Source: Pseudomonas sp. (GTDB taxonomy: Bacteria > Pseudomonadota > Gammaproteobacteria > Pseudomonadales > Pseudomonadaceae). Taken from it: a DNA stretch of 40,560 bases. Positions 10,470-17,683 of this stretch are shown here, piece after piece. The stretch covers positions 1-40,560 of the forward strand of contig JAKUTK010000046.1 in the NCBI GenBank assembly GCA_022448005.1. The letters run 5' to 3'. Numbering within the stretch: position 1 is the first letter of the stretch; the number at the start of each line of letters is the position of its first letter. A program made the position numbers and the translations under genes. The notes beneath the pieces are model-generated. The model was not told the DNA's origin. It searched no databases and was given only the letters and a program-made list of their open reading frames with translations.

Positions 10470-11654
10470 ATGTCTTATGAATCGCTTGATTCCCACCTGA
10501 AACGCGGCACCGCTGCTTACCGTCGAGCGACGCTGGCATTGTTCTGCGCCGGGTTCGCAACCTTTGCCATGCTCTATTGCGTGCAGCCATTGCTGCCGCT
10601 GCTGGCCTTGCATTTTTCAGTGTCCGCCGCCACCAGCAGCCTGGCCCTGTCATTGACCACGCTGTCACTGGCGCTCTGCCTGTTGATTTCAGGCGGCTTG
10701 GCAGAAAGCTGGGGGCGCAAGCATGTCATGGGCGTGGCGCTCCTATTGGCGGGCTTGCTTGGGCTTGCTTGCGCCCTGGTGGAGTCCTGGACGCTGCTGC
10801 TTGTGTTGCGGACGTTACTGGGTCTCGCACTCAGCGGGCTGCCAGCATTGGCGATGGCTTACGTGGGGGAGGAGTTCGAACCCGAATCGTTGCCAGCGGC
10901 AATGGGGCTGTATATCGGCGGAACTGCACTGGGTGGCCTGTTGGGCCGGCTCCTGTCGGGCCTGCTGAGCGATTTCGGCGGTTGGCAGCTGGCGCTTGGC
11001 GGAATTGCCGGCTTGGGCCTGGTGGCGCTGGGTGCCTTTGTCTGGCTGCTTCCCCCGTCTCGTCATTTCAAGGCTCAACCGCTGTCGCTGCGCGGGCTGC
11101 TGAGCAATTTTGCCGAGCACCTGAGCAATCCGATCCTGCGTAATCTCTTCCTTCAGGCATTTCTGCTGATGGGCGGCTTCGTCGCCTTGTTCAACTACAT
11201 TGGTTTTCGTCTGGCCGGGCCACCGTTCGGCCTTTCGTCGACCGTTATCGGTCTGCTGTTTACCGTTTATCTGGCCGGAATCTTCAGTGCGGGTTGGGCC
11301 GGGCGGCTGGTGCCACGCCTGGGTGCGAGAACGGTGCTGCAAGGCGGTGTCGGGCTGATGCTGCTGGGCGTGGGGTTGTGTTCGACACCCTGGCTGTTCG
11401 CGATCGTGGTTGGGCTGGCGCTGTTCACGCTCGGCTTCTTTGCCGCGCACGCCGTGGCCAGCGGGCAAGTTGGCGTACACGCCAAAGGCGCCAAGGCGCA
11501 GGCCTCGGCGCTCTACCTGTGTGCCTATTATCTGGGTTCGAGTGTGGTGGGTTATGCGGCGGGCTACGTCTGGGAACATGCGGGATGGCTGCCGCTGATG
11601 GCGGTGCTGGCTACGCTGTTTCTGATTGCCGCCTGGCGCGCCAGGCGCCTGTAG
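10470..11654 (+). CDS. MFS transporter, YnfM/drug-efflux-like
   Basis: A 394-residue major facilitator with about 12 hydrophobic spans. The MFS loop 2-3 signature is visible (GGLAESWGRKHVMGVAL), and a second-half counterpart in AGRLVPRLGARTVLQGG. The N-terminus MSYESLDSHLKRGTAAYRRATLALF resembles YnfM-type inner membrane transporters; the substrate is unknown. ATG 10470 was chosen because the frame upstream (to 10320) is not family-like; the ribosome-binding site is weak. It is convergent with the SprT gene, 12 bases apart, with no clear terminator between. Confidence 0.85.
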   Translation: MSYESLDSHLKRGTAAYRRATLALFCAGFATFAMLYCVQPLLPLLALHFSVSAATSSLALSLTTLSLALCLLISGGLAESWGRKHVMGVALLLAGLLGLACALVESWTLLLVLRTLLGLALSGLPALAMAYVGEEFEPESLPAAMGLYIGGTALGGLLGRLLSGLLSDFGGWQLALGGIAGLGLVALGAFVWLLPPSRHFKAQPLSLRGLLSNFAEHLSNPILRNLFLQAFLLMGGFVALFNYIGFRLAGPPFGLSSTVIGLLFTVYLAGIFSAGWAGRLVPRLGARTVLQGGVGLMLLGVGLCSTPWLFAIVVGLALFTLGFFAAHAVASGQVGVHAKGAKAQASALYLCAYYLGSSVVGYAAGYVWEHAGWLPLMAVLATLFLIAAWRARRL

Positions 11655-11666
11655 CGCGCCGGTCGC

Positions 11667-12161
11667 TCAGTCGATTCGCAGTTCGCCGCTGAAAGCCAAG
11701 GTGGCACGGCAGCTGCGGCAGAAGTAGCGGCGACCTTTGCGTACCAGGGCATGTCGCTGCGCTGTAAATGGAAAGTCTCGCTCGGGACAGGCGCAGCGAT
11801 AGATGTAGGCGCTGGTCTGCCGACGGGTGATTGCGTAGCTATGGCAGCGATCGGGTGTCAGTTCGTACACGCCGCGCATGATCAACTGCCACTCTTCGCC
11901 ATGTGGGCGGATTCGACCGCCGAACATCTGATGAGCGACCAGGTGGGCCACTTCGTGCGCCACGGTCTGTTTGAGGAAGTGCTCTCTGTTTTCCTGATAC
12001 AGCTGAGAATTGAATCGCAGTAGGTTGGTGTTCAGGTGCGCAACACCGGCCTTCTGTCCACGCAGTTTGAAACTGACTTGTGGCCGCTCGAAGCGCTTGT
12101 TGAAAAAAGCTTCGGCCTGTTGGTAACAGGCTTCGACTCGCGCGTGTAGCTGATCGGGCAT
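11667..12161 (-). CDS. sprT: SprT family zinc metalloprotease-like protein
   Basis: A 164-residue protein with the zinc metallopeptidase motif HEVAH (in KQTVAHEVAHLVAHQMFGG) and a C-terminal four-Cys zinc ribbon (YRCACPERDF and YFCRSCRATL), the SprT layout. ATG 12161 (MPDQLHARVEACYQQAE) fits the family N-terminus; an in-frame extension to 12215 would start at the preceding gene's stop and is rejected. The biological role of bacterial SprT is poorly known. It follows the Yip1-family gene on the same strand. Confidence 0.9.
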   Translation of the reverse strand: MPDQLHARVEACYQQAEAFFNKRFERPQVSFKLRGQKAGVAHLNTNLLRFNSQLYQENREHFLKQTVAHEVAHLVAHQMFGGRIRPHGEEWQLIMRGVYELTPDRCHSYAITRRQTSAYIYRCACPERDFPFTAQRHALVRKGRRYFCRSCRATLAFSGELRID

Positions 12162-12215
12162 AGGGCCTCCGAGGAAGCCCTGAATTATGCCGTATTCAGA
12201 TTGGCTGACAACCAC

Positions 12216-12881
12216 TCACAGCTTAGGAGGAACACGTTCTGGGAGATCATCCTGAGTGCCGTAGGCTTGGTCCTGCTGCACAGTTCGTTCGTATGTGGGC
12301 GCTAGAGAGAGATTCCAGTACAGAATCGTGGTAACCATTACCGTTACTAGCGTCAGTAACGCTACCCCCCAGATTGAAGCAGCATAGAGAAAGCTCTGTG
12401 AGCTGCGCTGACGCATGAATGCAGGCAGTCCGGTAAACAGCAGGTAGGTCGAATAGATGCCGGCGATAAGCAGCACGATGGCGGCAAACCAGCGATTCGG
12501 ATACAGCCCGGTCACACCGGCGAGCAAAAAAGGCGTGATCACATAGGCAATGAAACCGATGCACTGGTTGAGGTTTGGGCGAGCATCAAACGCACGTGCC
12601 ATCCAACGCACAAAAAAACCCATGATCACCGTTCCGATAACGATAGCGAGATATAGCAACAGGCAGAGCTGTAAGGCGCTGGCGGTATCGAGCCGAACAC
12701 GCTCCTCGTCCACCAGGCTCCAGCCAACGATTGTGACGCCGATGAAAAGGCACACGGCGGGGACCAGGGCCAGCAGAAGTAGGTGCATCAGGTAGTGAAG
12801 CGAGTGCGCATCTTCCTTCTGGCGGATGGTTTCCCAAGCGCGGTCGGGCTGGGTGAACAAGCTGATGAATTCTGGGGTCAT
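12216..12881 (-). CDS. Yip1-family inner membrane protein (copy A)
   Basis: A 221-residue protein with a short cytoplasmic N-terminus (MTPEFISLFTQPDRAWETIRQ) and five predicted membrane spans, the Yip1 (PF04893-type) pattern including WxxI near the start and ARPNLNQCIGFIAYVITPFLLAG. The function in bacteria is unknown. It is paralogous to the next gene to the right (shared motifs GWS, D..P...QCI.F.AY..TP and YSTYLLFTGLP). The C-terminal tail is polar and longer than in copy B. Confidence 0.85.
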   Translation of the reverse strand: MTPEFISLFTQPDRAWETIRQKEDAHSLHYLMHLLLLALVPAVCLFIGVTIVGWSLVDEERVRLDTASALQLCLLLYLAIVIGTVIMGFFVRWMARAFDARPNLNQCIGFIAYVITPFLLAGVTGLYPNRWFAAIVLLIAGIYSTYLLFTGLPAFMRQRSSQSFLYAASIWGVALLTLVTVMVTTILYWNLSLAPTYERTVQQDQAYGTQDDLPERVPPKL

Positions 12882-12971
12882 GAGGCCTCCGGATGCTGAT
12901 GCTTGAGCGGGTCTTGTTGGTTTAGACGCTCAAGCGCGGCAGGGATTCAACGCCACAGTGTCGCAGGTAAA

Positions 12972-13009
12972 AAACGGGCCGACGCGGAGGCTATCGCGTC
13001 GGCCCGTTT
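12972..13009 (-). terminator. strong intrinsic terminator between the two Yip1 genes
   Basis: AAACGGGCCGACGCG (12972-12986) pairs with CGCGTCGGCCCGTTT (12995-13009) around an 8-9 base loop. On the minus strand it runs into TTTTTT, so it ends the transcript of the gene at 13020-13619. Confidence 0.9.
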
Positions 13010-13019
13010 CGTGGCGAGG

Positions 13020-13619
13020 TTAGCGCACGTAGATCGGGCCAACCCCCATGCCCCACATGATCACCGACAACGCAAGGATCGCCACCAGCACAACCAGCCC
13101 GACAGCCAATACTGAGCTGGAGAACAGGAAGCCCTCATCGGCGTGGATGCTCATGAATGTAGGCAAGCCGACATAGAGCAGGTAGGTCGTGTAGCAGATC
13201 GCAGCCGTGCCCACGATCATGCCCAGCCAGATGTGCGGGTAGAGCGCGGCAAGGCCACCGACGAACAGCGGCGTGGCGGTGTACGCGGCAAACACGATGC
13301 ATTGCACGAGCGTCGGGCTGGCGTCGTAGGTGCGCGACATCCAATGGATGAAGCCGCCCATGACTGCAACCCCTGCAAGCATCGCCAGGTAAGAGAGGAT
13401 GGTTAGTTGCAATGCACTGCTTTCGGTGAGCTTGACTGCTTCGCCTCCGCCGATGCTCCAGCCAACCTGCGTTGTGCCGATGAACGCCGAGATGGCTGGA
13501 ATCGCTGCCAGTACCGCCACTTCTCCAAGGTGCAGTCGGCCAACGGCGCGTTCTTCTCCGGTTATTTCCTGCCATTCCTGGCCAGGGTGTGCGAACAGTC
13601 CCCAAACGTGATTGATCAT
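13020..13619 (-). CDS. Yip1-family inner membrane protein (copy B)
   Basis: A 199-residue paralogue of the protein at 12216-12881. Start ATG 13619 (MINHVWGLFAHPGQEWQEI); the frame upstream lacks family features. About five hydrophobic spans; the motif YDASPTLVQCIVFAAYTATPLFVGG matches copy A. A strong terminator directly after it shows it is transcribed separately from copy A. The function is unknown. Confidence 0.87.
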   Translation of the reverse strand: MINHVWGLFAHPGQEWQEITGEERAVGRLHLGEVAVLAAIPAISAFIGTTQVGWSIGGGEAVKLTESSALQLTILSYLAMLAGVAVMGGFIHWMSRTYDASPTLVQCIVFAAYTATPLFVGGLAALYPHIWLGMIVGTAAICYTTYLLYVGLPTFMSIHADEGFLFSSSVLAVGLVVLVAILALSVIMWGMGVGPIYVR

Positions 13620-13757
13620 GCCAGCGTCTCCTCGGTTTTGGAGGGTCGCTTCGCCTGGCGTGCCGTCAGTTGGACGGGCGTGCGACCTTAAGTCGCAGTA
13701 TAGGAAGAGGACGGTACGGCGCACTGAGCCTGATTAGAGCATTTGGGAGCTATGAGC

Positions 13758-14387
13758 CTATCGGTAATAGCGTTGCAGTATTTCCATCGCCAGATTGATT
13801 GACTGCAGGCGTGTCGTACTGCCACCCCGGTCCGGATGGTGAATGCTGACCAGCTGCCGATAGCGCCGTTTGATGGTGTGCAGGCTCAAAGGCGCAGCCT
13901 CCTGGTCCAGTTCGAACAGCTCCAGAGCAGCGCGCTTCTGCTCTGGGGCCCAGCTTTCGCTGCATTCACCCAGATGATCGCCGCGCATGCGCGACCAGAA
14001 GCTCGCCAGCAGGCGTTCCACTTCTGCCTCATCGGTATCGCGAAGGTTGGTCATGTCGAGGTAGTAATCGCGCAGCGGATCGTTTTCAACAATGCCGCTG
14101 ACCCCGGGTACATAGGGTTGAAGCTGGACGCACAATGGCGAGATCTGCACGGTATGGCTCGTCTCGCCCCAGAGCTGGTCGCGCAAGCGATATAGCGCGT
14201 TGAATACCAGGAAATGGGTACGGAACAGCACGAGCTTGTCGAGCAGCGGAAGGTTGGGGATATGCGTGCAATGGCGGGCCTTGAGCTGCTGAATCAACTC
14301 ATATTCGCTGCAGCCTTCCGGCTGTTCGCGCAGCAGCATGAATATCTGCTCGGCCAAGTCCATTTCAGGATCGAGATCATCGTTCAT
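13758..14387 (-). CDS. DnaJ-related protein with C-terminal J domain
   Basis: A 209-residue protein. The N-terminal part (about residues 1-130, [28 protein letters not shown]) matches the DnaJ-related N-terminal family common in pseudomonads. The C-terminus is a J domain with the essential HPD motif ([14 protein letters not shown], about residues 183-190). It should stimulate a DnaK-type chaperone; clients are unknown. Start ATG 14387 chosen on family N-terminus. Divergent from the ttcA remnant, with a 114-base shared promoter region. Confidence 0.88.
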   Translation of the reverse strand: MNDDLDPEMDLAEQIFMLLREQPEGCSEYELIQQLKARHCTHIPNLPLLDKLVLFRTHFLVFNALYRLRDQLWGETSHTVQISPLCVQLQPYVPGVSGIVENDPLRDYYLDMTNLRDTDEAEVERLLASFWSRMRGDHLGECSESWAPEQKRAALELFELDQEAAPLSLHTIKRRYRQLVSIHHPDRGGSTTRLQSINLAMEILQRYYR

Positions 14388-14501
14388 GCCGCAAAGCCTA
14401 GCACAAGGCCAGCGTTGCAAAACGGCTGGATGGATGGGGTGGGGCACTGGTGCTTTTTGCGCGTAAAATGCGCGCCTTTCGCATCTCACCGGACTCCTGA
14501 A

Positions 14502-14636
14502 ATGGGCAACCTCTCGGTCAACCAGAACAAACTGCAGAAGCGTCTGCGTCGCCTTGCCGGCGAGGCGGTCACTGATTTCAACATGATCGAGGAAGGCGAC
14601 AAGGTGATGGTCTGCTTGTCCGGCGGCAAGTTATAA
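14502..14636 (+). pseudogene. ttcA: ttcA, 5' fragment interrupted by a mobile element
   Basis: The first 43 codons of tRNA 2-thiocytidine synthetase TtcA are intact ([19 protein letters not shown]). The PP-loop begins (CLSGGK), where the intact gene continues DSYTM. Immediately after the AAG codon ending at 14630 the sequence turns AT-rich, adds a Leu codon and stops. TtcA makes 2-thiocytidine at tRNA position 32 and needs the ATP-binding PP-loop plus downstream iron-sulfur Cys residues, all lost here. No part of the 3' three-quarters of the gene is found elsewhere in the window on either strand, so this locus cannot make TtcA. Confidence 0.93.
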
Positions 14637-14786
14637 CCAACGATTTATTTGTAAAGCATGCTCTGGCAGCACGCTTCGTCTCGAGACCCTTCCGTTCGTC
14701 GCTTCGATATCCCATATATTTGACAGAGTGTGGTAGGTGGCTAGCTTCTAACCAGATTGGTTATTGGACTATCCATTTTGTCAACC
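14637..14786 (+). promoter_or_regulatory. left end of element: leader of recombinase operon
   Basis: It holds a perfect palindrome GTCTCGAGAC (14678-14687) and TTGACA (14720-14725), a possible -35 box without a convincing -10. The stretch 14705-14728 resembles the ars promoter region at 21011-21048 (see findings). It probably also contains the recombination site. Confidence 0.4.
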
Positions 14787-16034
14787 ATGCAAATTAAGCG
14801 GTATCAATTCAATTCATTGTCCTTCGTAGCAATAGTGGATGAAGCGGATTGCCCTGTTGATCCGTATGTTTCTTGCTATCTGAATGGCCCTCTTGCGTCT
14901 AAATCTGTGAACACCAGGCTTAGGTATGCGAACGAACTTAAGTTCATTTTGAGACACTTCCAAGAAAAGAATATTGAATTGCCCGCGCGTATTGCTTCCC
15001 AAACGCTAATTTCCCTCAAGGAATATTTCCAGTTCTACGATAGATGCTGCTTTAGTCAACTAATGTACAATGAAGTTGAAAATATTAATTTTCTGGATAT
15101 GGAGAGCAAGCAGTTAAGAAATGTCATAGTCGCTAATCAGAGAGGCCTTGCAAAAGTGTCAAGTGAGACTCTACAGGGACGAGTGAGGTGCCTTAGACGT
15201 TTTCTTTTATGGTTGTTCGATCAATTTCACGAAATAAGGGATGTTGAGGAAAAAGTAAGCAAGGAGTTCAATAGACTAATTTCGAAGATTAAGTTGGATG
15301 AGGAGGCTCTTAGCAAGAATAGTTCAGGCCAGGTGCTCAATCCCGATGAGTCAGTGATGCCAGATGAAATTTTCGCGATGCTACTAGAGATGGTGCGGCC
15401 GTCATCTCCAAATAACCCTTTTAAGGCTGGCAAAGTTAGGAACTACCTAATTATTCGCTTACTAGCTCAGTGCGGTATTAGAAGAGGGGCTTTGGCAAAA
15501 TTAAAAATTTCAGATTTCCATTTCTATGGGGATTTCAACAAGTTTCGAGTGTACCGGTCCGGTTGCGATCCAACTGATCCGCGCTCGGATAAGCCTAAGC
15601 AAAAAACAAAATCGCACTTGGCCACAATTTCGCCAATTTTGATGAAAGAGGTGCAATTGTATGTTGACCTTGTCCGCGTTAAATACCCGCGCTCGCACCA
15701 GCATGACTTCTTGTTTGTTAGCGAGAATGATTCTAAAGGGACCGCAGGTCAGCCTATTTCGCTTAAGTCAATTAATGCAATTTTCCAGAAGCTCACAAAG
15801 GTATTGGGATTCCATATGCATCCTCATACTTTGCGTCATAAATGGAATGAGATTCTAGATGTGGAGGGTGAGCGCCTTGGTGTTAATCCAGTACTGTTGG
15901 AAGATATAAGGAAGTACGCAATGGGCTGGTCACAAGGTACCACCATGAACCAAGTCTATAACGACAAGCGGCTAGCGCTAAAGGCAAGAGAACTCTCAAA
16001 AGCCCATCAAGCAAGGGTGGATCAGAGAAAATGA
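14787..16034 (+). CDS. tyrosine recombinase 1 of the element
   Basis: A 415-residue tyrosine recombinase. An N-terminal SAM-like core-binding part (SVNTRLRYANELKFILRHFQ) is followed by a catalytic domain with the expected residues: R232/R233 in CGIRRGALAKLK, H347-R350 in HPHTLRH, and Y391 in MNQVYND as the likely nucleophile. Start ATG 14787 was preferred over an in-frame TTG at 14757. The stop overlaps the next ATG by ATGA (16031-16034), so it is translationally coupled. It should cut and rejoin DNA at the element ends. Assignment to the superfamily is firm; the exact subfamily is not. Confidence 0.9.
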   Translation: MQIKRYQFNSLSFVAIVDEADCPVDPYVSCYLNGPLASKSVNTRLRYANELKFILRHFQEKNIELPARIASQTLISLKEYFQFYDRCCFSQLMYNEVENINFLDMESKQLRNVIVANQRGLAKVSSETLQGRVRCLRRFLLWLFDQFHEIRDVEEKVSKEFNRLISKIKLDEEALSKNSSGQVLNPDESVMPDEIFAMLLEMVRPSSPNNPFKAGKVRNYLIIRLLAQCGIRRGALAKLKISDFHFYGDFNKFRVYRSGCDPTDPRSDKPKQKTKSHLATISPILMKEVQLYVDLVRVKYPRSHQHDFLFVSENDSKGTAGQPISLKSINAIFQKLTKVLGFHMHPHTLRHKWNEILDVEGERLGVNPVLLEDIRKYAMGWSQGTTMNQVYNDKRLALKARELSKAHQARVDQRK

Positions 16035-17683
16035 TTAGCATAAACGCGCAGCAGTGCGCATACGGTGAAAAGGAGTCAGCCGACACTTTTATTACCGCGA
16101 AATCAGGGTTGGTGATTAATACTTCGGACGATGTCTGGATATTGCTACCGAATATGGGGAAAGGTAGGAAGGTGCACGTTGGTTGGGTTCGCTCATGGGG
16201 TATCTCTGATGAAGATCGGGCCCTCATCATCGATGTGTTTGCTTACTTTGTTAGAACTAAAGCTGCTAGTACAGCTTCAGGTGTGGTTACAAATGTTAAG
16301 CCATTACTAACGGATGGTATTCCCACGTTAATAAAAGTAAAGTCGATCTGGAGCGGGCTTAAAACGAATAACAAGAAAGGATTGAATCAATTCTTTGGGG
16401 CTCTGGTTCGGCATGGTTACGAACGTTTTTATGAGTTTCATAATTTCACGCGCAGGCACCTAGACAAACACGAAATTAATGCACTCGACCCTTCTAAAGG
16501 CGCATTGAGCGATATTGAGTTCGATTCTTTAGCTAAACAGGTCAATGCTGAGTTACAAAGTTTTGACTGGGCCCGCGATCGAATGATTTCGTTTTACCGG
16601 TCTCAACAATATGGGGTTATAAGAAATCTTGTTACGAATAAACTGTTGCTTGCTATCGTGCGCCGCCCGATTCAGATATCTGTTTTGAAGTGGTCGGATG
16701 TGATTCCTTCAGGCGCAAGTTTCCAAGACACAGGGATTCGCACCGAAGACGAGATCGGCGCAGCTGGAGGGCAAACACTCCAGCTGAGAGTGTTTGTAGC
16801 AAAAGCTACCGGTGGGCTTTTTTCACGCTCGTGTCCTGAGCGCTATCCGCTACATCTTTCCGAAGATACATCGATATTGCTAATTAAGTTTAAAAAGTTA
16901 GTTCTGAAAGGAATTTCTTTGCTAATTGAATTAGGGGGAATTGAAGTAGATGAAACCGAAGTGCTGGAGCTTATGGATAACATGCCAATGTTTCCCGAGT
17001 CCAGTCTATTTAATCTGCAGTTCAACTCTCTGGAGTTTTTTAGGGCGCTCTTTACTCCAAGGTCTACTGCTTATCACACATCAGAGACTACAATTGCGCA
17101 AACCATCAGAAGGATTCGGGTTTCATCTGATCGATCTGTTGAGTGCAACGCTACTTCCAATCGGATTCGTCATACTGTCTTAACGCGTGGAGCCCGAGAT
17201 GGTTTACCTGCTTCGCACTTAGCTAAGATCACAGGAGTTACCGTTCCTGCTGCAAGGCATTACGTTGATTTAGACTATGAATCACGACGTCAGATTGACA
17301 CGAAATATATCGGAAATGTTTTTCTGAGGAAGGCGTTTTGTAATCCGTTAATTGAGGTTTCGGAGTGTGATGAGGTCATTCTCGATAGTAATTTCAACCC
17401 TGTCGGTGGATCTCATAATAAGAAATCATGTATCAACTGTTCAACAGTTTTGGGAAGACCGCTGGGATGCTACGGATGCCCCAATTTTCGTCCAATATTG
17501 GAGGCCGATCATAGGTCCGTATTAGTTATTGCAGAGGAAAAGCTTGCTATAAACCGAGGCTCCTTGGTCAATCCTCTCCTTGCTCGAAGTATTGAGAAGT
17601 TGGAGAGACAGATCGTCTGGGTAAAACTGACTATTTCAATCTGCGATGAATATATTATCGAGCAGCGCGCTATCGATGCTTAA
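16031..17683 (+). CDS. tyrosine recombinase-like protein 2 of the element
   Basis: A 550-residue protein. The catalytic-like part shows R211/R212 (IVRRPIQISVLKWSDV), R380 with H381 (SNRIRHTVLTRGA) and Y411 (AARHYVDLD). In the HxxR box the first His is replaced by Asn377, so activity may be altered or it may act with partners. The C-terminus carries two CxxC pairs (C467, C470, C480, C483), a likely zinc knuckle. Starts inside the stop of recombinase 1 (ATGA) and overlaps recombinase 3 by at least 8 bases. Such long second recombinases with C-terminal Cys motifs recall TnpB of Tn554. Confidence 0.82.
   Translation: MISINAQQCAYGEKESADTFITAKSGLVINTSDDVWILLPNMGKGRKVHVGWVRSWGISDEDRALIIDVFAYFVRTKAASTASGVVTNVKPLLTDGIPTLIKVKSIWSGLKTNNKKGLNQFFGALVRHGYERFYEFHNFTRRHLDKHEINALDPSKGALSDIEFDSLAKQVNAELQSFDWARDRMISFYRSQQYGVIRNLVTNKLLLAIVRRPIQISVLKWSDVIPSGASFQDTGIRTEDEIGAAGGQTLQLRVFVAKATGGLFSRSCPERYPLHLSEDTSILLIKFKKLVLKGISLLIELGGIEVDETEVLELMDNMPMFPESSLFNLQFNSLEFFRALFTPRSTAYHTSETTIAQTIRRIRVSSDRSVECNATSNRIRHTVLTRGARDGLPASHLAKITGVTVPAARHYVDLDYESRRQIDTKYIGNVFLRKAFCNPLIEVSECDEVILDSNFNPVGGSHNKKSCINCSTVLGRPLGCYGCPNFRPILEADHRSVLVIAEEKLAINRGSLVNPLLARSIEKLERQIVWVKLTISICDEYIIEQRAIDA

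Noticed and set aside
10815..11579. 254-codon minus-strand frame opposite the MFS transporter
   Set aside because: Gln/Arg-rich shadow; the plus-strand protein has clear membrane spans and MFS motifs.
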